Shown: in pieces, positions 47,910 through 58,900 of the stretch
How positions within the stretch are numbered: position 1 is the first letter of the stretch
How the letters are laid out: each line of letters starts with the position of its first letter
Origin: Morinoia aosen
Taxonomy: Eukaryota; Arthropoda; Malacostraca; Amphipoda; Talitridae
Direction of reading: 5' to 3'
Length of the DNA: 64,000 nt
Assembly (NCBI GenBank): GCA_030386875.1
Contig: CM059557.1
Location: forward strand, 55,568,514-55,632,513
Program-made: the position numbers and the translations under genes
Notes under the pieces: generated by a model
The model's input: only the letters and a program-made list of their open reading frames with translations
Database searches by the model: none
What the model was told of the DNA's origin: nothing

Positions 47910-48846
47910 CGAGGCCTGTCGAAAAAGTATCCGACCTTAATTTTTCCCGCGCAAAGTAGTGATTCTAAGGCGGCGCCACTGTGCACGGTGGAAGGAGGAA
48001 TCTTAATGCGCATGCTTGACTTTTTTCACCGCATTCACTTGGGCCACTCACTAGCTGGGGGTCGCCAAGTAAGGTGCTGTTCTAAGTGTTTGTCGGATTT
48101 AGTTTTCTTGCAAGATGACTGAACGAATTGAGCAAAGACACTGCATCAAATTTTGTCAAAAGCTTGGTGATTCTCAAATTGAAACAATTCGTAAGATTCA
48201 GCAGGTGTTTGGGGAAGATGCTATGGGTGTAACACAAATTAAGGAGTGGATCAACCGATTCAAAGATGGCCGCACATCAGCGGAGAGTGAGCAGCGTTGT
48301 GGCAGGCCCAAAACTTCTCGGAGTGCAGCTGTTGTTGAGAGGGTGCGAAATTTGGTGATGGCAGATCGTCGTTTGACCGTGCGGGAGATTGCCCAAGAGG
48401 TTGGAGTGAGTAAAGATTCTGCACATGCCATTTTGACCAGACATGTGGACTGCGAACAACTGGCACTTGCATCACGACAACGCGCCCGCACATTCATCCC
48501 ATTTGATCCGCAATTTCTTGGCCAAACATGGAATTACGACCGTTCGCCAACCTCCCTACTCTCCAGACCTGGCTCCTTGCGACTTCTGGTTGTTTCCAAA
48601 ATTGAAGACACCACTGAAAGGATCCCGTTTTGAGAGTAGAGAAGAGATAATGCGGAACGCGACGACAGAGCTGAACACCATTCCAAAAGAAGACTTCCAG
48701 AGGTGTTTCCGGCAGTGGAAGGATCGGTGGGCTAAGTGTGTGGAAGCACAAGGAGCCTACTTTGAAGGGGATTAGGGTCCCAACCCCGTCAGGTTGTTGA
48801 AGTATTTTTTCTGGCCAAAGGTCGGATACTTTTTCGACAGGCCTCG
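47910..48846 (+). mobile_element. Mariner transposon, internally deleted
   Basis: Perfect 29-bp terminal inverted repeats (CGAGGCCTGTCGAAAAAGTA followed by TCCGACCTT; 47,910-47,938 and 48,818-48,846) are flanked by TA on both sides (47,908-47,909 and 48,847-48,848), the mariner target duplication. Length is 937 bp, against about 1.3 kb for a full mariner; the difference equals a deletion in the middle of the transposase gene. It lies wholly inside the Harbinger-type element, so it arrived later. The identical repeats indicate a fairly recent insertion. Confidence 0.97.
48115..48775 (+). pseudogene. Mariner transposase with central deletion and frameshift
   Basis: The N-terminal part starts at the ATG at 48,115 (MTERIEQRHCIKFCQKLG) and contains both helix-turn-helix domains (IKEWINRFKDGRT and LTVREIAQEVGVSKDSAH) joined by GRPKTSRS. 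After about 110 codons the sequence jumps, at about 48,440, to NNWHLHHDNAPAHSSHLI in another frame, continuing through PPYSPDLAPCDFWLFPKLK to a stop at 48,773-48,775. The spacing from HHD to PCD is 34 residues, the mariner D34D pattern. The first catalytic Asp (in the TGDE region) lies in the deleted stretch of about 350 bp. No functional transposase can be made; the ends could still be mobilised in trans. Confidence 0.95.
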
Positions 48847-49056
48847 TAAGCTGAAGCACTAACGTACACACTACTTCACATAACCACGGACAGCAGCCGA
48901 CTGAGTGCAGCGCCTGTGTTGCATGAGGCAGGGCGGCTGTGAATCGCTAGCTGGTCAATCGCTCGGATGCCCGCCTGAAGCGCACGTAGCTGCTGCACAG
49001 AGGGGCGGTGAGGCGCTTGACGCTCGTGTGACGCCCCTAGTGTAAACGGGCCTTAA

Positions 49057-52000
49057 CGAGAATGTATTATACTATAAATTTATCAGCGAGTTACGATGTA
49101 AAAGTTCAATGCATGTTGAAAAAATTTAATTCACTGCCGCTAGGAAAAAGATTACTAAAAATTTGACGAGCTTAGGTATTTATCTCCAAAATCTGAATAT
49201 TTAAAGTTCCACTGTGACATTTTTATGAAATTATCCTTAATACGAGTATTGGACCTATAGGAATTTGTTATAGACTCATGAAACAATAGAGAAGAGTTGT
49301 CACGTTCTCATACTACCTAGGATTTTCGTTGTCCCACTAATTATTTTCAATCGCTGCTTTTCATCCTTGAAACGAGGAAATAGAGAATGAAACTTTGAAA
49401 CTTGTCCACACAATGCATATGAGATGCTAATAGCCAAGTATTCCAAATTTTGAGCTATTTTCCAAGATATTCAAAAACAGTATTGTTTATTTACTTTTCG
49501 TTACATACATTAGAAAGATTCGATTGGTTTTTCGCTCCTTACGAGCCACGATACTTCAAATAAAATTGTATTCGAATTCATTCACATCAACAAACAGTGC
49601 TTGTTTCCAGTTTCTTCCACACGTTTAATTAATTACAGCAATCGTTATTACATACGAGTAACTTATCATTCCAATGCGTCTTGAATTAAGCTTTACATCA
49701 CAAATAAAAATGGAGTAAATCTATCTAAGTGGTCGAGGAATTTTTCCTATGGTTCATTAACGGGCTTCCCGGTTGTTAGTAAATGTAATCCAGAAGATTT
49801 TCAACTACTTACCGGATACGTAATTTAGAATTTACTACTTTTCTCTTTAATATTACCTTCAAAATAGGGCTATTCCTTTCTCAATTCAATTGCCTGTAAC
49901 GGTGTCATAGATTCATTCACCTACTGCACTGAAATTAAAGTACAAGGCATATTATTCAATGAGACGCTAGGTGCTTCCCCATTCAACCCAACTTCGGACA
50001 GGCTTCAACGTTAAGTGTCCCGTATTCAAAGATAATGGACCCAGATCTCACGATATTTAAGGATTCATCTGCGAGAAAATGAAGCCTTGACTTTGAAATG
50101 ACTTCTGTAATTAGGTCTGAGAATATTTCCTCGATTGGCGAGAGTTTTTGCCCTCTCGTCACATGCATCTGTCTCCGTCAAAACTGTGTTTGCTGAAAGC
50201 CTCTGTGGACATAAGCATTCAGAAACTTTGCTCGACTTTTGAAACGAGCCAATTAAAAAGTTTGGGGAAAGAAATGCGATTTATGAAGATTCTCAGAGAC
50301 ATAACGAGTTTCAATTGGGAAGCTCATATCACTGAGCCTGCATAGGCTGGCCAATGCAAGAATCTACGTCAAATTCAACACGTGGGGCTCATAGTGAAAA
50401 TATAAACTTGAGAGTAACATTATAGTGCTTCAAAATTTCCTTGAACGAATTTCAAAGAAACAAACTCATGTAGCGAATTGCTTGAGTTATTTTGACTAGA
50501 CGTATTTCATTGCAGAGAGACTAACTCCGTTTAAGTATTATATTTTCAAAAGCTAGAAAACACGTTTAGAAGCTCACAAAAATAAGTTGCTGCTGATGAT
50601 GGTCACTGCTTTCGTTGGTAATATTTAATTTTATTATTTGCTTAACGTAAGCGATTATATACGGAAAGTACGTGAAAACCAGATGAAAAGCATTTTCAGC
50701 TCTCTCGTATCTGCTGAATGCTTTTACTTCACAGCACCTGGCACATTGGTGAGTTGTGACCCCGAGGTTTGTGGAGAAACTTTTCTTTGACGTGCAACAT
50801 TGAATCAGGCAGAGTTTGGTACGGTAAGCAGTGCACGCTACATGGCTTCCCTACTCACCTGGCTTCGAACATTTGAGGAAATTTGATCATTTCTGGAATG
50901 TATGGCACTTTTCAATCTGACAAAATTTCATACTGCAAATATATTACAGCAGTGTTTTCAGTGTCAGTCTGGACTTCCTGAGACAAGATACAGAAGGGAC
51001 AAAACCTCCAAACATTTTGACGCGTTAGTTTTCAAGGACAGAAACATTTGGCACCAAATGTATCATATTGTTGATTTAAAAAAATCTGAAAACAAATCCA
51101 GCACGCAATGTCAGGGCAACAAATTGAAAATTTAATCGTCAAAAAGGGAGGAAAACTTGAACATAATACAAATTTTGAAAGGAAATAACCAACACATAAT
51201 GGATGCTCAACTAAAACGTATGACCCAAAATACTGATTTCAACAGTCATGAGAAAAGCATGTCTCTTACAGGTCATTTTCCCGCTAACAATAGAATTACT
51301 GAATTTACGGCACGAGGAGTCCGACTCAGTTCCTAGGTACGCATTACTTGCGGCGACTGAAGCTCGAGGATGATGTGCTCAGCGAATTTGAAAATCACAT
51401 GGTACAACAATTCAACTAAGCTTTGTCATGTATGCAACACATCGGCTTATATGTAACGCATCGGCTAAATATGTTTTTTTTTTGAAAAGAATGAATAAAG
51501 TTATCAAAATATTTCGTTTCGTGAAATAACTGCTAACTTTTCCACAAACCTCTCGAGAGCACATTTCATTGCAGCCTTTTTGAAAATAATTTTGGGCTCT
51601 TTCAAGCGTAAAACTATGAACACTCTAGCTCTCAGATTTTGAATTAATAAATGAAACTGCAAACTTAAGTTTGAGCGCGGGGTAATAAATTAATATTTTT
51701 CAGTTTATCGTTATAAAACAGAAGCCAATTTTTACAGTAGTCTATTGATGGATGTAATTTTACTGCGACGTGAAACCGCGTAAACAAGCAGCCAATTCGG
51801 CGGATTATAACTGGTTATATTTACGTACTCGCGGGAAATCATGAACTGCCATGCGATAATAATAAGACCTCTCTATCTTATCAGACGAGCAGCAAGGATC
51901 ATGTCCGTAAATATAATATGATTGTCGAAAATCTCACAATCGTGATTAAAATAAAGAACTCAAGAAGAGTACGAGGGAATAATCCCTCCTTAAGAAGACA

Positions 52001-53119
52001 AGGATTATTAATATGGGAGAACCGATTCCTTGTTCTTATTCCTCTGACTGCATGTGTGGCTGCTACCATTTTGCTGATGTCGAGGGAAGGAAAGATAGGC
52101 AAATAAACGATCTTGTTTGTGTACAAGTTTTCTCCCAATTTTGGGAGTTAGTGTTGAGCTGGAAGCAAAGCTTCCCATCGAGCGCTGCTTAACGGTTATT
52201 ACAGGGCAAGTATCGGGAATTTAAGCCTCGCAATGAACTTCTAAGAAGATTAGATCGTTCAGCGGAGATTTGATGCCACGGCTACAATGCACGTCGAGTG
52301 CCGTGGATCCCTGGCGAGTGCTGGGAGCCCTCTCCAGCAACCACTCAACTTTTCGCCTCTGCATGGTGTTGGGAAGTGCGATGAAGTAGAAACGTGCCTC
52401 TTATAATGTTAAAAAAACCAGGACGGAGTGCTGATGGTTTATTTATGATGTTTTCAGAATGGATCGAAATTGTGTCCGGGGTTCGACGCGCTGCTTCCGG
52501 GATTTGGAGAGGGTTATATCGGGTTTCAGGAAATAATTTTGGGCACGATACGTCGTTTAAATCCCGTCGTAGACCGCAGTCTAGTGATCAGGCATAACAT
52601 TGAAGCAGATGTTGACCGTGCAGATCGTTAAGAAACATATTTCTAAGCATATTTGGTAATTAACGTAAGAATTTATTTTTTTGAGGATACACTTGAGAAG
52701 GATTTTCCAAGCATGTTCCAGTATTGAAGATTTTATATCTGGAATGCCAAAAAATTAAATATATTAATTGTGAAACCTTTTTATAATGTCGGGAATTAAC
52801 CATTAAAATGAGCAATAGCTCAATTTTCCCGAAAATGAGCAATTCCAATTTTGTTTTTAATAATTACTAACATTATTTTTCGCAGTTTATTATTTGACAG
52901 GAAAATTCAATTAATGGGCTTCTGTCGGTAAGTATAAAAGGTTCATAGTATATTATTCTGTTTGATTGATGTCTGTGGTTGCAAGTTTCATTTTTTTAAC
53001 CTTGTTTTAAATCGCATTCCTCTTTTTAGAATGAAAAAACGCACATGGTTTGAAAATATTGCAATACACATTCTTCACACCCATAAAATATCAGCAACGA
53101 GCACATTTTCACGGCAGGC
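49057..53119. other. Non-coding interval
   Basis: No supported gene. Two spots have weak exon-like character only. One is 51,271-51,360, preceded by a TGTCTCTTACAG-type acceptor and open in one frame for about 33 codons. The other is a GC-richer block at 52,260-52,420. Neither product is recognisable. Confidence 0.5.
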
Positions 53120-53225
53120 GGTAATCTATGTGTATATATACATATATATATATATTATATATATAATATATATTATATATATAATGTATATATATATGTA
53201 TATATATAATATATATACCGTATGG
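53120..53225. repeat. TA-rich simple repeat
   Basis: Nearly pure TATA/ATAT sequence from TGTATATATACATATATATA onward. Open frames with runs of Y and I across it on both strands are artefacts. Confidence 0.95.
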
Positions 53226-53794
53226 ACCCCTAAAAGAAGTAAACCACACTTTGAATGTTAATGAATTTTGAGTGAAGGAAGATAATTTAATTCTGTTTTT
53301 TTTGTATAAGGTAGAGAAAAAGGTTTTCCCTAAAAATACCAAGTCACGATAAAATTGGTTATATCAGCAATGAGCTGAATAATAGTTGTAAAAATGTGAG
53401 TTGCGCATGACATTTTAATGAGGTTATAAATGCAGCAAAATTTAAAGGGCCATTGTAATATTCTAAAAAAAGAATTATAACGAGAGCTTCGATCACGAAA
53501 TCTCTGTTCAACTTATTTCGAACTTCCTTTAAGCTTTTTGTTCCCGCGTAGACGTTGTTGATGAAATGCGTTGCTCCTCTGTTAGTTGCGTAACGATGGG
53601 CTTAGTCACTTGAAAATTTACACTTAATGTTAAATTTTCAGATGACTTGGACGTTATTTATACTCAGACTTAGAGCTTCGTAATTAGGATACATATTTCT
53701 TGTGTAATGTAGCAAGTGAAACTGAAATTGCTTAATCATAAGTTATTAACTTTTAAAGTTGGGTTTCTTTCGTATCGTCCAAAGGGTATGTACA

Positions 53795-54000
53795 TTTATG
53801 TATATATCTACACACACATATATATATATAGATATTTATAAATAAATACATATTTTTATATATATAAACATGTATTTATATAAACATATATATGTATCAA
53901 TAAAATAGACAAGTTTATAGATATTTATATATACATGTACATATATACTGTATATTATATGCAGATTTGTGCATGTATATAGATACATATAAATTTAAAA
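53795..54000. repeat. TA/TATACA-rich imperfect simple repeat
   Basis: Interrupted ATATATAT, ATACATAT and GATATTTATA tracts over about 200 bp. No coding content. Confidence 0.9.
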
Positions 54001-55956
54001 ATCCGCGCATCTGTACTATAAAAATAAGAATGATCCTGCACAGGTCTCATGCTCTCCTACAAGTGTTCGCTATATTAATATTTTTTCAATGGCGGCCCGA
54101 GAAGGATGGCGCACGAGGACCGTGAAGCAGCTGTTCCGTCCTGATTAGAAGGAACCGATAGTCTTAGCCGTGCGTGTGTGGCATACTCCTACATGTGTGA
54201 GAACAACAACTTTTTCTGTTTCAAATCATCTGTTTTATGCACGAATATCCGAACGCTAAGCATAAGTATCTAATTTCGATTTCACTGAAGAAATTTTTTA
54301 CACAGTTTAACCCTTAAAATTTTGATCTCACTGAAGAAATTCTGTACGCAGTTTAACCCTTAACTGTTTCACGTCTCATATACTGGACGCTCAATAAAAA
54401 AGCTCATGTATTTCATTTACGTTACATTTTTCCCAGCCTAGTGCCAATTTCCTCGCTGTTCCGCAGTCGGTAAAAACATGGCGTCTGTGCCAGTGTAATA
54501 ACGGGGGTTCTAATAATGGTAATATGAGCGAGCACTTTTGACGGTTAAGGGTTAATTAACGTTAGTAACTTAGTTTAGGTAACGAGTAAGTTTGCCCTGC
54601 CGTGAACACTTATGTTTTACACTAAAAATTGAGTATCACGCATGGAGGAAATTCACCCAGAAGTACCGTAAGAATAAAATTCATGTGATATATAGATATT
54701 CACTACATAGATCTTGAGCACATATTGTGAATGCCCTCTTTAGCTTAGAACGTGATGCACGTAGACAACTTCAGGCTTGTGTGGGAGTTTGAAATTATAT
54801 GTTTTTCGGGTAGAGCAGAAATAAATTGGGGCACTTGGATTACAGCTACTTAGACGGAAATAACCTTGACTTGAATCTGTTTTCTTCTGGAAGTGATTTT
54901 GAGGTAAAACTTCACACCATCTTGATTTAAAATTTACTTTTCGATGAGCCAATAATGTGGAACGAATCGGTTATGATCAGAAAAGCAGTTGTCCATTTCA
55001 TGAATAGGTCTAACATCATCGACGCTAAGGCTCTTCAGTTTTTTGGGGCTCAAGGCTGTCTTATTCCTTGTTCAGCCTGCATGGTCGCAGTGCAAAACGA
55101 TTAAAATCCCAACATTATGTTTCTAATCTTTCGTAAATCAGAAGTAAAGTTCTAGTACATAAGTAAAGTTAAGAATGTTTAAGGAATGCATACCAAAAAT
55201 ACTCTACTTTATAATTATGCAATTTTGTGCGATAAATTATTGCAGAACGAACAAAGTGTTGGGAATGAAAAGCCTCTCTTGGTGCACAGTTCCTATAATG
55301 CGTATCAAAAGCAGCCCTTTTTGAGCGAATGTTCAATCGCGTTATCGAGTGAAAGACTTTTTGAGGGAAAAATTAATCATGTTATATGGAAATAAGATTT
55401 TTTTGAGAATAATTGATTATGACTTGGAGTGCAGAACTATGTGATCTCTGTCAAATGTTTGAAGGTCGAGGGAAATATTCCAGAGAACTCCCAAGACATT
55501 CGTGCATGGTTGTTTTTATGAACTGCACGTTTTTTTGTGGAATGCTAAGCACATGTTTCGAATAGCCTCCACTGGTGAGTCAAGCATGAGATATCGATAA
55601 AAGTCTCATACTTCACTGTGTAAAAACAATGAAATTTACCTCAATGTAGTTTCATTTTTATTTCTTTTATATTTATTTCCTTCGAAATCAAGCGAAATTA
55701 ATAATACCTACTTTAATAAACGACAGCAGGCAAGACTTGAATTTTTTATCGCGCTCGTGCATATAATTTTAGAAGAAATTTTATCCAAGAAAACCAAAGC
55801 CCTCCTAATGCTTTTCTTTCTAATACCGTCTCTAATTTACTCTAAAATGAATAAAGTTTCCTCTCAGTTCAAGATTAAGATGCCCTTAAATTGATGCGCA
55901 AAAACGGCATTACAGTATTTCAAAGTGTTAGCGTAGTGAAGTTCAAATAGTTTGAG
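54001..55956. other. Probable intron upstream of the IQ exon
   Basis: No coding exon recognised. It contains a 46-bp tandem duplication at 54,274-54,362 (TCACTGAAGAAATT and CAGTTTAACCCTTAA blocks twice). Since the IQ exon begins at a splice acceptor, at least the right part of this stretch should be intron of that gene; how far left the intron runs is unknown. Confidence 0.5.
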
Positions 55957-55983
55957 CTAACGATTTTATTTTTATTTTTTCAG
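55957..55983 (+). other. 3' splice site before the IQ exon
   Basis: Branch-point consensus CTAAC at 55,957-55,961, 22 bases before the AG, then an almost pure T tract and CAG at 55,981-55,983, followed by G. An in-frame TAG at 55,948-55,950 closes the upstream frame, so the reading frame of the following exon must be joined by splicing or start within the exon. Confidence 0.85.
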
Positions 55984-58900
55984 GAAGGCCAGATACCTCC
56001 AGCAGCAGCAGCAGAACAAACTCCAGAGCCATCGTGTACGTCAACATTAGGTCACAGAAACTTCACGTCTCCTGAGAGCAGCATTTGTACAGGAAACGAT
56101 GACGAAAGTCAAAGAAGCCATCGAAGTGCGGAAGGAGATCCTGTCGTAGCGGACCAAGAAGACCAAACAACGGGAAGCACAAATTCAGAAAATGGGGAGC
56201 TGCCTAAAACTGGGACTTTTAAAGAGGTTCTTAGTGAGGCCGGCAACCGGGCCCCTCTGACGCGCCACGACAGAACAAGTCCGCCTCGATGCTTCAAACT
56301 CGAGCAGAATCATTTCTTTGAGAGTGAAAGCCATCGAAGTGTGGACATGGAGCATTTCCGAAAGAACGTGGCGAGCATTTTATTCTTGCAGAGTCACATA
56401 CGGCGATATTTGGCACAAGTTAAATCGAGAGACATAAAACCAAACGCACGGAACCCAGTTGCCTCGAATGCCAAAGAGGTCCAGGACAAGTCACTCTCTT
56501 ACAGCGCTGTCAAAGCCGCGACTAAGATCCAGGCGGCTTTCAGAGGGTTCTTGGTGAGAAAGGAACTGAATTTAAGGCGTGATAAAGGTTTCAAGACACA
56601 GCTAAACGCGAAGAAACTTTCTCCCAGCGAAAGCGGGACAGAAGAAAAGGCGAATGAAAATTTCTATTTCAGTCACTGTGACTCGTTCACTCGCTTGGCG
56701 TCAGCTGTCATTAAAATTCAAGCAATTTTCAGGGGGCGTAGAACTAGAAAATCTCTTGAAATCAGGCTTCCTACTGAGCGAAAAAAATCCAAGGGATCTA
56801 AAAGACGGAAAAAAGGACACAAATTCTCCTCGGTTCAGGAGTCGGCGGCTATTAGAATTCAGAGTATTTTCAGGGGCTATCTAATTAGGAAGAAATTAAA
56901 CAAGAGCCATTATAACAGTAATGGTAATGGAGCTCAGAAGACCTCGGCCCAGACGACGCAGCGAGACACCATCAAATTTGAGCCCCAAAACTTGCTTGGT
57001 CAAGAGCTGGCTGCTGCCTTGGTCATTCAGAGAATTTACAGAGCGTATTTACTTCGTAAAAATCGGTGCCGGAGCCTTCAAAATGAAGGTGTTCCTAATG
57101 GGGGCTTGACATTGGGACTCGAGACAACAAATGAAGCGGCCGAAGAGATTGCAACAAATAATGGGATTTTGAGGAGCACTAACGGCTTCCTGGAAAGTGG
57201 AGAAGTACTCTCAGAAATTCGAAATGACGAAAAAATCGGAGTAATAAAAACTTTGACTTCCTATTCAGCTGTTGAACTACACCGAGACAAAAGTGAGATA
57301 AAATATGGGGCAGGGGGAGACACGAAGGAAATTCAGCAAAATGGAGAAATGCCTCTTGATGATGCACACGGCAGAGACGCAACTGTTGTCAACCCAACCA
57401 CAGTTTTTAGGCAGCCTGAAAATTTACATTCTGTTGAAGTTTCGGAAGCTCCGTTTGATTCGATGGAAGCGACTCGAAGTTTCAATGACGGATCCTTAGA
57501 GTTGAAAATGCTTGAAAAGGCGGCTGTTACTATTCAGTGTCTCTTCAGAGGACATAAAGTCCGGCGCCTCTTTCAACGCAAAGAAAAACTCCTAGGCGAT
57601 GTACGTGGTCCCGATGCAGATTCCTCGCAGGTTTTGGGCACGAAAGTTGGGCAAAGTTTCTCTCCTGGTCATGGCCTAAAAAACCACGGAAAGGAAACAG
57701 AAGAGGCCGTTATTATTCAAAATTTTTATCAGGATAGCGAAGCCGAAAAGAATGAAAATGAAACCATGCGAAAGTTTGGGCAGGAATTTTCTAAAGACCC
57801 GAATGCCGTTGTGGCCGTTGTAAGAATACAGAGAAGTTTCCGATTACATCATCGGCGAGTGCAAAATATTCGAGGTCATGCAAAAAAGTCCAAATTAATG
57901 GAGATAAACTATGACTCTCACTATAAAAATGAAGGCAGAATTACTACCATGGTTGAACTCGAAAACGAAAAGGATTCCGATATTCCAGGGTCATCTTTCG
58001 CGGCCACTTTGTGGGCAGCTCGAGTGATACAAAAATACTACAGAAAATATCGAGAATGCAAAATAGAACGAATGAAGCTCGATATTTCCGTGGAGAAAAA
58101 ACGGCAGGACGTCCAGATAAGGGAGCTTGATATCAAAGAAGCCGTGACGAAGATACAAGCTTGGGTTCGGGGACACTTGGTGAGGAAACGCTTGTGTAGA
58201 AGCAAAGGATTTCTTCAAGAAAATACTGAGCTTTTGAGAGCAGTACTGAAAATTCAGGTACATTTCAGAGCTTATAGAGCACGTAAACGCAAGGTTGAAT
58301 TAGACTACACCCTTGAAATCGACCCTAAGAATTCTGAAGAAAATAAGGTCGTGAACGTTGAAGTTACGGCAAACGAGAATGACGCTCCCTCTAGTGGATT
58401 TGCTGAGAGAGATGATGAGAGATTGAATACAGCTTATGACGGTCAGAACTTAGAGGGTCCTGAATTGAATCTAAAATTATCTGAAAAAAATCAGAGAATT
58501 TCATTGAGCGAAGATAAATTGAAAAGTCAAAATTCAGGTATAATGAAACTTGATGAAGCAGCTCGAGTTCTTCAGATGCATTTTCGCGCATTCAAGAAAA
58601 GGAACAAATTAAGAACTAATCTTTTAGAGACGCATCAAGTTGATGCAGCAGATGATGCCGTGCTTCTGGCTGCAGTTAAAATTCAAGCCACCTTTAGGGG
58701 TTATAGAACTAGGCAAAAGCTAAACATCACGAAAGAAAAAAGTGGTAATTATATTAAAACACCCAATGAAAATCAGATGGGATTACTAACTGCAGTAACT
58801 GTCATTCAGAAATATTATCGCCAGTATGCACGCAAAAAGCACACCTCAAAAGAAATTTCAAGCGATAATTTTACTGGCGCTGAAAGAGGGCAGGCAGGAC

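Larger units (their letters stand above)
47172..49052 (+). mobile_element. PIF/Harbinger-type DNA transposon, interrupted by a mariner
   Basis: The termini are inverted: GGCCCGTTTACAC at the left and GTGTAAACGGGCC at the right, with GGGGC shortly inside both. TTAA flanks both ends (47,168-47,171 and 49,053-49,056). The usual Harbinger duplication is three bases (TTA or TAA), and the palindromic TTAA makes either reading possible. GC-rich GCGCTTGACGC-type subterminal repeats lie inside both ends. A transposase N-terminus remains near the left end. Without the mariner the element is only about 940 bp, so it is an internally deleted, non-autonomous copy. Confidence 0.82.

Noticed and set aside
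48198-48871. Minus-strand frames over the mariner
   Set aside because: Antisense shadows; the plus strand has the transposase helix-turn-helix and D34D motifs.
51271-51420. Possible exon after a TGTCTCTTACAG acceptor
   Set aside because: Two frames are open for similar short lengths, neither shows clear codon bias or a recognisable product, and no donor or upstream exon was found.
53109-53342. Open frames rich in Y and I on both strands
   Set aside because: They are translations of the TATA simple repeat.
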